DNA of 64,000 nucleotides from Streptomyces sp. CG4 (GCF_041080655.1 NZ_CP163525.1:7068001-7132000), one strand, 5' to 3'; positions 22,466 to 32,441 are shown, numbered from the stretch's first letter. The notes: generated from the letters alone by a model not told the origin. A program made the numbers and translations.

Positions 22466-22522
22466 GTCCGCACCCCCAATGACGTCGGAACTCCTCTCCA
22501 CTGTAGGCGGCACGGCGGACAG

Positions 22523-24280
22523 TCACACCGGCAGCAGCCGGGGTGCCGGCCGGTCCGGGCCGGTCTCCTGCAGCTCCAGCACCCACACCTCGTTCTCGCC
22601 CTCCCGCAGCACCGGGCCCGGCACGTACAGCGACCGCTGGGGGCCCACGGACCAGTAACGGCCGAGGCCGAAGCCGTTGATCCAGACGAAACCGCGGGTC
22701 CGTCCGGGCAGCTCCAGCCGCGCGTCCCCGGCCCCGCGGACCCGGACGGTGCCCCGGTACAGGCCCGCCGCGCCCTCCTCGGGCAGCGCACCGAACGGCA
22801 CCTTCGCCACACCGCCCGGGAAGACGTCCAGATCCAGCCCACGCGCGCGTACCCCGTGCAGAAACTGCCGCTCGTGCAGGATGCCGCCGGTGATCCCCTT
22901 CGCCTCGCCGAAGCGCGGCCCGTAGTTCACCCGCCCGAGAGACTCCACCCACAGCTCCACGCGCGCGGGGCCCGCGACAGGCTTCTCCAGCCGCGGTTCC
23001 TCCTCGGTGAGCACCCCGGCCCGCTCGCCGTCGACGTACACCACCGCGAGGTCCCGCAGCCCGCGCAGGGTCAGCGGATACGGCTGCCGCGGTCCGGGCA
23101 CGTCCACCTCGTAGCGCACCAGCCCCCGGGTGACGTTCAGCTCCTCGAAGGCGGGCGGCACCGGCGCCACCGTCTCCTCGCCGCCCAGCGTCTCCAGGAC
23201 GTCGCCCAGGGACGCCCAGCCGTCCAGTACCACCTCCGCCGGGCGACCCAACGAGGCGGGCCGCGGCGGCAGTTCGGGCAGCGGCTCGGCGTGGTGGTCG
23301 GCCAGCACCTCGCGGAAGCGCCAGAACTTCTCCGTCGGGCGGCCGTACTCGTCCACCGGGGCGTCGTAGTCGTACGAGGTCACATCCGGCTCCAGCGGGC
23401 CCTCGTGCAGCGCGCCGCCGCCCCGGTTGGCGCCCGCCCAGCCGCCGAAGCTCGTGCCGCCGTGCGCCATGTAGAGGTTCACCGACGCCCCGCACTCCAG
23501 GATCTCCCGCAACGCCCCGGCGGCCTCCTCCGGATCCCGTACGACGTGCTCGCCGGCCCAGTGGTCGAACCATCCGCACCAGAACTCCATGCACATCAGC
23601 GGACCCTGGGGGCGGTGCCGGCGCAGCGTCGCGAAGGCCTCGCGCGCGTGGGAGCCGAAATTGACCGTGGCGAGCACCCCGGGCAGCGAACCGCCGGTCA
23701 GCATGTGGTCCTCGGGGCCGTCCGAGGTGAACAGCGGGACCGTGACCCCCTTGGCCCGCAGCAGACCCGCCAGCTCCTCCAGATAGCCGGTGTCACTGCC
23801 GTAGCTGCCGTACTCGTTCTCGACCTGCACCAGGATCACCGGGCCGCCGCGGTCGATCTGCCGGGGCACGATCTCGTGCATCAGATGGTGGAACCAGTCC
23901 TCCACGCGGGACAGATAGCGCTCGTCACGCGTGCGCACGCGCGTGCCCGCCTCGCCCGTCACCCAGGGCGGCAGCCCGCCGTTCTCCCACTCGGCGCAGA
24001 TGTACGGACCCGGCCGCACGATCGCCCACAGCCCGGTCTCGCGGACCGTGTCCAGGAACCGGCCGAGCGCCTGCACGTCCCGGTGGCCCCCCGGTACCGG
24101 CTCGTGCAGGTTCCACGGGACGTACGTCTCCACGCAGTTCAGGCCCATCGCCCGCAGCATCGCCAGCCGGTGCCGCCAGTGCTCCTCGTGCACCCGGAAG
24201 TAGTGCAGCGCCCCGGACAGCAGCCGTACCGGCCGCCCGTCCAGCAGGAAGTCGGATTCCCCCACCGTGAACTCGCCCAT
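22523..24280 (-). CDS. glycoside hydrolase family 35 beta-galactosidase
   Basis: 585 residues. GH35 TIM barrel: SGALHYFRVHEEHWRHRL, ETYVPWNLHEP, then RPGPYICAEWENGGLPPW. The acid/base glutamate lies in VQVENEYGSYG (about 165) and the nucleophile in CMEFWCGWFDHW (about 235). A beta-sandwich domain ends in GFVWINGFGLGRYW. It hydrolyses terminal beta-galactosides. There is no signal peptide, so it is probably intracellular and acts on imported sugars, but no transporter adjoins. Divergent from an AraC regulator across 126 nt. Confidence 0.93.
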   Translation of the reverse strand: MGEFTVGESDFLLDGRPVRLLSGALHYFRVHEEHWRHRLAMLRAMGLNCVETYVPWNLHEPVPGGHRDVQALGRFLDTVRETGLWAIVRPGPYICAEWENGGLPPWVTGEAGTRVRTRDERYLSRVEDWFHHLMHEIVPRQIDRGGPVILVQVENEYGSYGSDTGYLEELAGLLRAKGVTVPLFTSDGPEDHMLTGGSLPGVLATVNFGSHAREAFATLRRHRPQGPLMCMEFWCGWFDHWAGEHVVRDPEEAAGALREILECGASVNLYMAHGGTSFGGWAGANRGGGALHEGPLEPDVTSYDYDAPVDEYGRPTEKFWRFREVLADHHAEPLPELPPRPASLGRPAEVVLDGWASLGDVLETLGGEETVAPVPPAFEELNVTRGLVRYEVDVPGPRQPYPLTLRGLRDLAVVYVDGERAGVLTEEEPRLEKPVAGPARVELWVESLGRVNYGPRFGEAKGITGGILHERQFLHGVRARGLDLDVFPGGVAKVPFGALPEEGAAGLYRGTVRVRGAGDARLELPGRTRGFVWINGFGLGRYWSVGPQRSLYVPGPVLREGENEVWVLELQETGPDRPAPRLLPV

Positions 24281-24406
24281 GCGCCCAAGCCTCACCCCTT
24301 CCGGCGACCGGGCGCCATGGACGAAGATCGGCGTTGCTTGGACAAAACGCCGGGCACCGACGCGGGGACAGAAGCCGGCCGCGGAGCATGCCCGGGAGGA
24401 GCGCCG

Positions 24407-25333
24407 ATGTACCAGACCTGGATGCGGTTCTTCAGCCCCGGCCCCGCACACCACCGCCTCGGCCTGGTCTGTCTCGGCGTCGGCCTCCAGCACGGCGCGC
24501 TGCCCACGGTCGGCCCCCGCACCCTCGACCACCACGTGGCCGTCGTGATCAGCGCGGGCCGCGGCTGGTACCGGGGCGCCGACGGCCGCCGTACGACCGT
24601 CACCGCGCCCGCGCTGCTCTGGCTCACCCCCGGCGTGCCCCACCACTACGCGCCCGACCCCGGCACCGGCTGGGACGAGGGCTTCGTGGACTTCGCCGGG
24701 CCCGCCACCGAGACGTACACCGAACTGGGCTACATCGAGCCCGAGCGGCCCGTCGTGCCGCTCTCCGACGCCTCGGGGCCACGCGCGGTGATCGCCCGTA
24801 TCGCCCGCGCCGCCCGCCGCGGCAACCCGCTGCTGGAGGTGGAGACCGGCGCCGCCGTGCACGAACTCCTCGTCGCCCTGCGCCGCGCCCGCGCCGACCT
24901 CGCCCCGGACGGCGACCAGGTGCTCGAGGCGCTCGCCCGGGACGCCTGCACGCCGATGAGCGTCGCCGACCACGCGCGCGTGCACGGCATGACCCCCGCC
25001 GAGCTGCGCAGCGCCGTCCGCCGGGCCGCCGGGTGCAGCCCCAAGGACTATCTGCTCGGCATCCGGCTCGGCCGGGCCAAGGAACTCCTGGCCGCCACCG
25101 AGCTGCCCGTCGCCGCCGTCGCCCGCCGCGTCGGCTACGACGACCCCGCCTACTTCTCCCGGCTGTTCACCCGCCGGGTGGGCCTCGCCCCGGTCCGCTT
25201 CCGTGCCCAGCAGGGCCGCAGCGTGCCCGGCGGCTGGAGCGACCGCGTCCCGGACCCGGACGATCCGCCGATGATCCATTCTCCGGACACCGCCGGGGCC
25301 CGGCCCGGCGAACCCATAGGGTGGCAAGCATGA
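24407..25333 (+). CDS. AraC-family transcriptional regulator
   Basis: 308 residues from the ATG at 24407 with GGGAGGA upstream. The N-terminal cupin-like sugar-sensing domain (about 20-140, WLTPGVPHHY) is followed by two helix-turn-helix motifs (about 190-280), ending AVARRVGYDDPAYFSRLFTRRVG. Divergent placement suggests control of the GH35 beta-galactosidase gene in response to a galactoside. Its stop overlaps the chorismate mutase start by 4 nt, which is probably incidental to function. Confidence 0.88.
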   Translation: MYQTWMRFFSPGPAHHRLGLVCLGVGLQHGALPTVGPRTLDHHVAVVISAGRGWYRGADGRRTTVTAPALLWLTPGVPHHYAPDPGTGWDEGFVDFAGPATETYTELGYIEPERPVVPLSDASGPRAVIARIARAARRGNPLLEVETGAAVHELLVALRRARADLAPDGDQVLEALARDACTPMSVADHARVHGMTPAELRSAVRRAAGCSPKDYLLGIRLGRAKELLAATELPVAAVARRVGYDDPAYFSRLFTRRVGLAPVRFRAQQGRSVPGGWSDRVPDPDDPPMIHSPDTAGARPGEPIGWQA

Positions 25334-25677
25334 CCACCAGCAACATCGGAACCGGTGACGCGGACCCCGAGGTCCGCCAGGAACTGGAGCGGCTGCGCGA
25401 CAGCATCGACAACATCGACGCGGCCGTCGTCCACCTGCTCGCCGAGCGGTTCAAGGCCACCCAGCAGGTCGGCCGGCTCAAGGCCGTGCACCAGCTGCCG
25501 CCCGCCGACCCGGCCCGCGAGGCCCGCCAGATCGAGCGGCTGCGCCGCCTCGCGGAGAACGCCAAGCTCGACCCGGCCTTCGCCGAGAAGTTCCTGAACT
25601 TCATCATCGCCGAGGTGATCCGGCACCACGAGCGCATCGCCGAGGACGCCGCCAACGGCCAGCAGCCGGACGACTGA
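25330..25677 (+). CDS. chorismate mutase (AroQ type)
   Basis: 115 residues. Single AroQ helical domain: LRDSIDNIDAAVVHLLAERF (Arg and Asp of the active site), KATQQVGRLKAVHQLPPADPAREARQ, and the third helix FLNFIIAEVIRHHERIA. It converts chorismate to prephenate for phenylalanine and tyrosine. No exported signal. The ATG overlaps the AraC gene stop (ATGA). Confidence 0.93.
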   Translation: MTTSNIGTGDADPEVRQELERLRDSIDNIDAAVVHLLAERFKATQQVGRLKAVHQLPPADPAREARQIERLRRLAENAKLDPAFAEKFLNFIIAEVIRHHERIAEDAANGQQPDD

Positions 25678-25772
25678 TGCGCGGGTGACTCCCGGGGCCG
25701 GTGAGCCGGACAAAAGCCGTGAACCTCCCCACCCCCTGTGCGCTGTCAGTGCTATCAGGCAGCATGGCCTGC

Positions 25773-28289
25773 ATGTCCGTACTCACGCGCGACGAAGCGC
25801 AGCTCCGAGCACAGCTCCTCGACGTCCACCGCTACACGGTCGACCTGGACCTCACCACCGGGGACGAGACCTTCGACTGTCGCACCGTGATCCGGTTCAC
25901 CGCGCGGTCCGCCGGGGACACGTTCGTGGAGCTGAAGCCCGCCCAGCTGCGCACGGTCACACTCGACGGACAGCCCCTGGACCCGGAGGCGCTGGACGAC
26001 GGCCGCCTCCCGCTGAAGAACCTCACCGCGGGCGAGCACGAGCTGCGCCTCGACGCGGCCATGCGCTACTCCCGCACCGGCGAGGGCATGCACCGCTTCA
26101 CCGACCCGAGCGACGGCGAGACGTACGTCTACACGCAGATGTTCATGGACGACGTCCAGCGTGTCTTCGCCGCCTTCGACCAGCCCGACCTGAAGGCCGT
26201 CTTCGAGGTCTCCGTCAAGGCCCCCGAAGGCTGGACGGTGCTCGCCAACGGCATCACCGGGCAGCGGGCCGACGGCGCCTGGCAGGCCGCGCCCACCCCG
26301 CCGATCTCCACCTACCTGGTCGCCGTCGCCGCCGGCCCCTGGCACTCGGTGCGCACCGAGCACCACGGACTGCCCATCGGCATCCACTGCCGGCGCTCCC
26401 TCGCGCCCCACCTCGACACGGACGCCGAGGAGATCTTCGAGGTCACGCGCGCGTGCTTCGACCGCTACCACGAGAAGTTCGAGGAGCCGTACCCCTTCGA
26501 CTCCTACGACCAGGCGTTCGTCCCCGAGTTCAACGCGGGCGCCATGGAGAACCCGGGCCTGGTCACCTTCCGCGACGAGTTCGTCTACCGCTCCGCCGTC
26601 ACCGACACCGAGCGGCAGACCCGTGCCATGGTCATCGCGCACGAGATGGCCCACATGTGGTTCGGCGACCTGGTCACCCTCAAGTGGTGGGACGACATCT
26701 GGCTGAACGAGTCCTTCGCCGAGTACATGGGCTACCAGACGACCGCCGAGGCCGCCCGCTTCACCGGCCCCTGGACCGAGTTCGGCGTCGCCCGCAAGGC
26801 CTGGGGCTACGACGCCGACCAGCGCCCCACCACCCACCCGGTCGCCCCCGAGAAGGTCGACGACACGGCCTCCGCGCTGCTCAACTTCGACGGCATCTCC
26901 TACTCCAAGGGCGCCTCCGCACTGCGCCAACTGGCCGCCTGGCTCGGTGAGAAGGACTTCCTCGCGGGCATCAACACCCACTTCGCCCGGCACAAGTTCG
27001 GCAACGCCACGCTCGCCGACTTCATCGACTCCCTCGCCTCCGCCACCGACCGCGACGTGCCCGGCTGGGCCGACAGCTGGCTGCGCACCACCGGAGTGGA
27101 CACGCTCACGCCGCTCGTCGCCTCCGCCGACGGCACCTGCACCCTGACCGTCGACCGCGCGGGCAGCCGTCCGCACCGCCTCACCGTCGGTCTGTACGAC
27201 CGTGACGTCGCCGACGAGGGCCGGCTGGTGCTGCGCACACGCCTCGACCTGGACGTCCCGCAGACCGCCCCGCGCCCCCTCGGCAAGCGTCCCGCGCTGC
27301 TCCTGCTCAACGACGGCGACCTCACGTACGCCAAGGTCCGCTTCGACGCCGAGTCCTTCGCGACCGTCCGGTCCGGCCTGTCCGGCCTGCCCGACCCGCT
27401 CACCCGCGCGGTCGTCTGGAACGCCCTCCGCGATGCCGTGCGCGACGGTGAACTGGCGCCCGCCGCCTACCTGGAGACGGCCCGCGCCCATCTCCCGCGC
27501 GAGACCGACCTGGCCGTCGTGCAGGGCGTGCTGGCCTTCGCCTCCGGCCAGCTCGCCGACCAGTACCTGCCGGCCGAGGACCGCCCCGCCGCCCTGGCCA
27601 CCCTCACCGCCCTCTGCCGCGATCTGCTGCGGCGCACCGAGGACGGCGACCACCCGGGCCTGCGCCTGATCGCCGTACGCCATCTGATCGGCGTGGCCGC
27701 CCACCCCGACGCCATCGCCGCCTGGCTCGCCGACGGCACGGTGCCCGGCGGGCCGGAACTCGACCCCGAGCTGCGCTGGCGCATCCTCGGCCGGCTCGCC
27801 GCGCTCGGCGCCACCGACGCGTCCGCCATCGCCGCCGAGCTGGCCCGCGACCCGAGCGCCACCGGCCAGGAGGGCGCCGCCCGCTGCCGTGCCGCCCTGC
27901 CCGACCCGGAGGCCAAGCGGGCGGCCTGGGAAGCGATGTTCGCCGGCGACGAGCTGTCCAACTACCTCTTCACCGCCACCGCGCAGGGCTTCTGGCAGCC
28001 CGAACAGGCCGATCTGGTGAGGGAGTACGTGCCGCGCTTCTACGCGGACGCGGTGGCGGTCTCGGCCCGCCGCGGTCCCGCCATAGCGGTCGCCGCCGGC
28101 CGCTGGGCCTTCCCGGCCCATGCCGTCGACACCGAGAACCTGCGGCTCGGCGAGGCCTGTCTGCGCTCCGCCGACCCCACCCCGGCCCTGCGCCGGACGC
28201 TCGCCGACCGCCTCGACGACCTGGCCCGGGCCCTGCGGGTGCGCGGCCAGCAGGGGGAACCGGCGGAACAGGAGGCGCCGGCGGAGTAG
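25773..28289 (+). CDS. pepN: aminopeptidase N (M1 family)
   Basis: 838 residues from the ATG at 25773; ATG at 25764 and an upstream start at 25701 are in frame, and no site has a strong ribosome binding sequence. The family motif GAMENPGLVTF (about 257) and the zinc site HEMAHMWFGDLVTLKWWDDIWLNE (about 290, HExxH-18-E) are complete. The N-terminal beta domain and C-terminal helical domain have normal length. It removes N-terminal residues from peptides in the cytoplasm. Confidence 0.94.
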   Translation: MSVLTRDEAQLRAQLLDVHRYTVDLDLTTGDETFDCRTVIRFTARSAGDTFVELKPAQLRTVTLDGQPLDPEALDDGRLPLKNLTAGEHELRLDAAMRYSRTGEGMHRFTDPSDGETYVYTQMFMDDVQRVFAAFDQPDLKAVFEVSVKAPEGWTVLANGITGQRADGAWQAAPTPPISTYLVAVAAGPWHSVRTEHHGLPIGIHCRRSLAPHLDTDAEEIFEVTRACFDRYHEKFEEPYPFDSYDQAFVPEFNAGAMENPGLVTFRDEFVYRSAVTDTERQTRAMVIAHEMAHMWFGDLVTLKWWDDIWLNESFAEYMGYQTTAEAARFTGPWTEFGVARKAWGYDADQRPTTHPVAPEKVDDTASALLNFDGISYSKGASALRQLAAWLGEKDFLAGINTHFARHKFGNATLADFIDSLASATDRDVPGWADSWLRTTGVDTLTPLVASADGTCTLTVDRAGSRPHRLTVGLYDRDVADEGRLVLRTRLDLDVPQTAPRPLGKRPALLLLNDGDLTYAKVRFDAESFATVRSGLSGLPDPLTRAVVWNALRDAVRDGELAPAAYLETARAHLPRETDLAVVQGVLAFASGQLADQYLPAEDRPAALATLTALCRDLLRRTEDGDHPGLRLIAVRHLIGVAAHPDAIAAWLADGTVPGGPELDPELRWRILGRLAALGATDASAIAAELARDPSATGQEGAARCRAALPDPEAKRAAWEAMFAGDELSNYLFTATAQGFWQPEQADLVREYVPRFYADAVAVSARRGPAIAVAAGRWAFPAHAVDTENLRLGEACLRSADPTPALRRTLADRLDDLARALRVRGQQGEPAEQEAPAE

Positions 28290-28349
28290 GTCCGGCGGCC
28301 TAGGCCGCGGCTGGTCCCAGCAGACGATGCCGCGGCCCGTACACCTTCC

Positions 28350-28355
28350 TAGGCT
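28350..28355 (+). promoter_or_regulatory. -10-like TAGGCT before the NmrA-like gene
   Basis: TAGGCT within CCTAGGCTCGACA, a 13-mer also found at the pyk promoter (32440-32452). It lies 45 nt before the GTG start at 28401. No clear -35 element is visible. Confidence 0.35.
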
Positions 28356-28400
28356 CGACACGGTCAGGAACGATCAGTCGAGCCTTCGGAGGCACCTTCC

Positions 28401-29228
28401 GTGATCGTAGTGACCGGTGCGACCGGCAACGTCGGCCGTGCCCTTGTCCACCGTCTCCTCGCCGCCGGCCGTCCCGTGCGGGCGCTCACCCGCGACCCGC
28501 AGCGGGCCGGGCTCCCCGACGGCGCCGAGGTGGTGCGGCTCCCGCCGAAGGACCCGGCCGCCCTGTTCGACGGCGCGACGGCCCTCTTCCTCTACGCGCA
28601 CCCCTGGGCGGCCGACCTGCTGGCGGCAGCCCGCGCCCATGGGGTGCGGCAGGTCGTGTTCCTCTCCAGCGGCATGATCCAGGAGGGCGCCGACGAGACC
28701 CACCCCCTGCACGTCATGCACGCCACCGTCGAGCGGCAGATCCGCGACAGCGGGCTCGACTGGACCTTCCTGCGCCCCAACGCCTTCGCGACCAACGCGC
28801 TGCAGTGGGCGCCGCAGATCCGCGCCGGGAACACCGTCCGCGGGGTCTTCGCCGACACGCTCTCCGCGCCGATCCACGAGGACGACATCGCGGCCGTCGC
28901 CGAGCGGGCCCTGCTCGACGGCGGCCACGAGGGCGCCGTCCACCGGCTGACCGGGCCCGCGGCGACCACCAACGCCGAGCAGGTCGCGGCGATCGGCGCG
29001 GCCGTCGGCAGAGAGCTGACGTTCGTGGAGGCGGACCCCCGCGAGGCGGGCCCGGAGCTGTTCCCGTACCTCCCGGCCGAGGCGCTCGAACGGCTGCTGC
29101 GGATCTACGAGGAGAGCGTCGGCGAGCCACCGGAGATCACCGGCACGGTGGAGAAACTCACCGGCACCCCGGCCCGCACCTTCGCCCAGTGGGCCCGCGA
29201 CCACACCGCGGACTTCGCATCGCACTAG
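28401..29228 (+). CDS. NmrA/SDR-a5-like NAD(P)-binding protein
   Basis: 275 residues from a GTG preceded by GGAGG. The N-terminal IVVTGATGNVGRALVHRLLAAG is an extended-SDR dinucleotide-binding site, and VRALTRDP is the cofactor-discriminating strand. VVFLSSGMIQ and LDWTFLRPNAFATNAL are typical NmrA-like/quinone-reductase-like segments. The classical YxxxK is absent, so it may sense or reduce a quinone-like substrate. Function not determined. Confidence 0.82.
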   Translation: MIVVTGATGNVGRALVHRLLAAGRPVRALTRDPQRAGLPDGAEVVRLPPKDPAALFDGATALFLYAHPWAADLLAAARAHGVRQVVFLSSGMIQEGADETHPLHVMHATVERQIRDSGLDWTFLRPNAFATNALQWAPQIRAGNTVRGVFADTLSAPIHEDDIAAVAERALLDGGHEGAVHRLTGPAATTNAEQVAAIGAAVGRELTFVEADPREAGPELFPYLPAEALERLLRIYEESVGEPPEITGTVEKLTGTPARTFAQWARDHTADFASH

Positions 29229-29434
29229 CCCTCGGCGAGCCGCGGCACATCGCCCCCGGGGGCGGCAACTCGCGCGTCAACCCGCCGACCGATTTCAGCC
29301 CCGCATAAGTACCGCCCCAACGCGCTTTCCTCGCACGGCAGTACCCCCTTTCGGGTGCCATCGCTGGGCTTTTTGGACGCACGGGACTCTTTCCGTACAA
29401 GCTGGAAGTCCAGTCACAAGCCGGGAGCCCACCG

Positions 29435-30874
29435 GTGCCGGAAACTCCCCGATGCCAGGCCGTGAGCGGAGGAGAGCCCATGAGCGGAGGACAGTCGATG
29501 AGCGGTGCCGGACCGCTGCGCACGCCGCCCCTCGCCTCGGGCCCGCACGGCCCGGCCGCCCTGCGCCCCCTCCTGCGCACGGTCCTGGACGCGCTCGCGG
29601 CGGGCGGCCGGGCGCGCGGCGGGCCGCTGCCCGCCGGGGGACCCGAGACCGTCGCCGCGCGGGTCGCCGAGGTCCTCGGGGACGTCCTGCCGGAAAAGGG
29701 CGACCCCGATGCCCTGCGCGCCCTCGTGCACGCCCTGGCGGAGGGCGCCGCCGACCCCGCCGAGCCGCTGTGCGCGGCCCATCTGCACTGCCCGCCGCTC
29801 GCCGTGGCCACCGCCGCCGACCTCGCCGTCAGCGCCCTCAACCCGTCCCTGGACTCCTGGGACCAGGCCCCGGCCGCCACCGCCCTGGAGGCCGCGGTCA
29901 CCCGCGCGCTCGCCCATGCCGCCGGTCTCGCCGACGCCCTCGTCACCACCGGCGGCACCGAGTCCAACCAACTCGCCCTGCTGCTCGCCCGCCAGGCGCA
30001 CGGCGGCAGCGTGCGGCTCGTGCACGGGACCAACGCCCACCACTCGCTGCCCCGCGCCGCCTGGCTGCTCGGCCTGCCCGAACCGGTGGTCGTCCCGGCC
30101 GCGGGCGGCACCCTCGACCTCGCCGCCCTAGACGCGGCCCTCACCGCGCTCTCCGGCCCGCTGCTGGTCGCCGCCACCGCCGGCACCACCGACGCCGGCC
30201 TCATCGACCCGCTGCCCGAGATCGCCGGCCTGTGCACCGCCCACGGAGCCCGGCTGCACATCGACGCGGCCTACGGCGGCGGCCTCCTCTTCAGCGACCG
30301 GCACCGGGATCGACTCGCCGGACTCGAAGCCGCCCACACCGTCACCCTCGACCTGCACAAGCTCGGCTGGCAGCCGGTCGCCGCCGGCCTGCTCGCCCTC
30401 GCCCGCCCCGGCGAACTCGCCGTACTCCACCAGCGCGCCGACTACCTGAACGCCGAAGACGACACCGAGGCCGGACTCCCCGACCTGCTCGACCGCTCCC
30501 TGCGCACCACCCGTCGCCCGGACGTCCTCAAGATCGCGGTCACCCTGCGGACCCTCGGCCGTACCGGCCTGGGCGCCCTGGTCGACCAAGTCTGCGCCCG
30601 CGCCCGCGAGTTCGCCGAGCTGGTGCGGGAACACCCCGGCTTCGAGCTGTACGACCGGCCCGTGATCAGCACGGTCCTGTTCCGGCCCGCGGGCGCGGAC
30701 GACGCCGCCGTGGCCGCCCTGCGCCGCGGGCTGCTGCAGGAGGGCCGGGCCGTCCTCGGGCGCGCCCGGCTCGACGGCCGCCTGTGGCTCAAAGCCACTT
30801 TCCTCAACCCCCACACCCGGCCTGACGACTTGGCTCAGCTCCTGAAACTCGTGGAAGAAGGCACCCTCGGATGA
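29435..30874 (+). CDS. DesA-like PLP-dependent decarboxylase (probably lysine)
   Basis: 479 residues from the GTG at 29435 (GGGAG 7 nt upstream); GTG 29462 and ATGs at 29480 and 29498 each also follow a purine-rich site. Group II decarboxylase: NAHHSLPRAAWLLG (PLP-stacking His), GTTDAGLIDPLPEIAGL, HIDAAYGGG, and the Schiff-base lysine in LDLHKLGWQP (about 310). The YLNAEDD and RSLRTTRRPDVLKI segments resemble DesA, which makes cadaverine for desferrioxamine. The next gene overlaps by 4 nt and encodes the matching N-hydroxylase. Confidence 0.82.
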   Translation: MPETPRCQAVSGGEPMSGGQSMSGAGPLRTPPLASGPHGPAALRPLLRTVLDALAAGGRARGGPLPAGGPETVAARVAEVLGDVLPEKGDPDALRALVHALAEGAADPAEPLCAAHLHCPPLAVATAADLAVSALNPSLDSWDQAPAATALEAAVTRALAHAAGLADALVTTGGTESNQLALLLARQAHGGSVRLVHGTNAHHSLPRAAWLLGLPEPVVVPAAGGTLDLAALDAALTALSGPLLVAATAGTTDAGLIDPLPEIAGLCTAHGARLHIDAAYGGGLLFSDRHRDRLAGLEAAHTVTLDLHKLGWQPVAAGLLALARPGELAVLHQRADYLNAEDDTEAGLPDLLDRSLRTTRRPDVLKIAVTLRTLGRTGLGALVDQVCARAREFAELVREHPGFELYDRPVISTVLFRPAGADDAAVAALRRGLLQEGRAVLGRARLDGRLWLKATFLNPHTRPDDLAQLLKLVEEGTLG

Positions 30875-32283
30875 CCAACCCCCCACACCGCGACGCCGCA
30901 TCCCCGCGCGACCTGGTCGGCATCGGCATCGGCCCCTGCAACCTCTCGCTGGCCGCCCTCGCCCACCCGCTCGCCGAACTCGACGCCGTCTTCTACGACC
31001 AGCGCCCCGGTTTCCACTGGCACCCCGGTCTGCTCATCGAGGGCGCCACCGTCCAAGTGCCGTTCCTGGCCGACCTGGTGACCCTCGCCGACCCGACCAG
31101 CCCCTGGAGCTTCCTGAACTACCTCAAGGCCCGCGATCGGCTCTTCCCCTTCTACTTCGCCGAGCGCTTCCACATCCAGCGCACCGAGTACGACGCCTAC
31201 TGCCGCTGGGTCGCACAGAGCCTGCCCGCGCTGAGCTTCGGCCACCAGGTCGACGCGGTCCGCTGGAACCCCGAACGGGACGTGTTCGAGGTCGACTTCA
31301 CCCAGCTCGGCGCCGAGGGCGAGGCCGAGGCCCTGGGCCGCACCTACACCCGCAACGTCGTCATCGGCATCGGCACCGCCCCCCATGTGCCCGACCCGCT
31401 CAAGCCGCTGGTGGACGCCCCGGGCGTGCCCGTCATCCACGCCGCCGACTATCTGGACCACCGCTCCACCCTCCTGGCCGCCGATCACGTCACCGTCGTC
31501 GGCTCCGGGCAGTCCGGCGCCGAGGTCTTCCTCGACCTGCTGCGGCACCGGCCTGCCGGCCGCGAGAAGCTGCACTGGATCGGCCGCAGCGAGGCGTTCG
31601 CGCCGATGGAGTACTCCAAGCTGGGCCTGGAGCACTTCACCCCCGACTACACCCGCTACTTCCACTCCCTCGCCGAGCCCGTCCGGGACCGGCTGATCGC
31701 CGGGCAGTGGCAGCTGCACAAGGGCATCGACGCCGGTACGCTCGCTGCCATCCACGACGAGCTGTACCGGCGCACCCTGCACGGCGGCTGGCCCGACGCC
31801 GTCCTCACCCCGGGTGTGCTGGTGCGCACCGCCGGCCGGATCGCCACCACCAAGGTCGAACTCCATCTGGAACATGTCCAGCAGGGCACCCGCACCCGGC
31901 TCACCACCGGCGCCGTCGTCCTCGCCACCGGCTACCGCGAGCGCTCACTCGACCGCATCCTCGCCGGGCTCGACCCCTATATGCGCCGCGACAGCAGCGA
32001 GCGCCCGCGCATCGACGAGGAGTTCCGGCTGGTCCTCGACCCGTCCGTGACCGGCTCGGCGTACGTCCAGAACGCCGAACTGCACACCCACGGCGTGGGC
32101 GCGCCCGACCTGGGCCTCGCCGCCTGGCGCAGCGCCATGATCCTCAATTCCCTCACCGGAAAGGACCCCTACCCGCCGGCCACCCGAACAGCCTTCACCA
32201 CCTTCGGGCTGCAGGACGCCCGGCCCCGCATCCCACGGGCCCGCCAGGCTCCGCGTCTCACGCCGCTGGTCGAAGGGAGATGA
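30871..32283 (+). CDS. lysine/ornithine/diamine N-monooxygenase (DesB-like)
   Basis: 470 residues; ATGA overlap with the decarboxylase. FAD site VGIGIGPCNLSLAAL (about 16-30) and NADPH site VVGSGQSGAEVFLDLL (about 208), with the substrate segment YSKLGLEHFTPDYTRYF and the C-terminal ATGYRER motif of flavin N-hydroxylating monooxygenases. With DesA upstream, the expected product is N-hydroxycadaverine, a hydroxamate precursor. The acyltransferase and NIS synthetase needed for a finished siderophore are not in the window. Confidence 0.87.
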   Translation: MTNPPHRDAASPRDLVGIGIGPCNLSLAALAHPLAELDAVFYDQRPGFHWHPGLLIEGATVQVPFLADLVTLADPTSPWSFLNYLKARDRLFPFYFAERFHIQRTEYDAYCRWVAQSLPALSFGHQVDAVRWNPERDVFEVDFTQLGAEGEAEALGRTYTRNVVIGIGTAPHVPDPLKPLVDAPGVPVIHAADYLDHRSTLLAADHVTVVGSGQSGAEVFLDLLRHRPAGREKLHWIGRSEAFAPMEYSKLGLEHFTPDYTRYFHSLAEPVRDRLIAGQWQLHKGIDAGTLAAIHDELYRRTLHGGWPDAVLTPGVLVRTAGRIATTKVELHLEHVQQGTRTRLTTGAVVLATGYRERSLDRILAGLDPYMRRDSSERPRIDEEFRLVLDPSVTGSAYVQNAELHTHGVGAPDLGLAAWRSAMILNSLTGKDPYPPATRTAFTTFGLQDARPRIPRARQAPRLTPLVEGR

Positions 32284-32441
32284 CGAGCGGGAAGAGAGGG
32301 AAGAGGGCCGTCCGGGACCCGCGGAGAGGGAATTCGCTCATTGGAGCGAGTGGCCGCACAATTCAACACTTGTCAATGAGGCTTCATGCAAAGGTTGTTG
32401 AGTGGTCATGTGCGGCCGATTCTCTACCCGCGGGTAAGGCC

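Noticed and set aside
29229..29434. Search for an iron box controlling the DesA/DesB-like pair
   Set aside because: No TTAGGTTAGG-like palindrome is present upstream.
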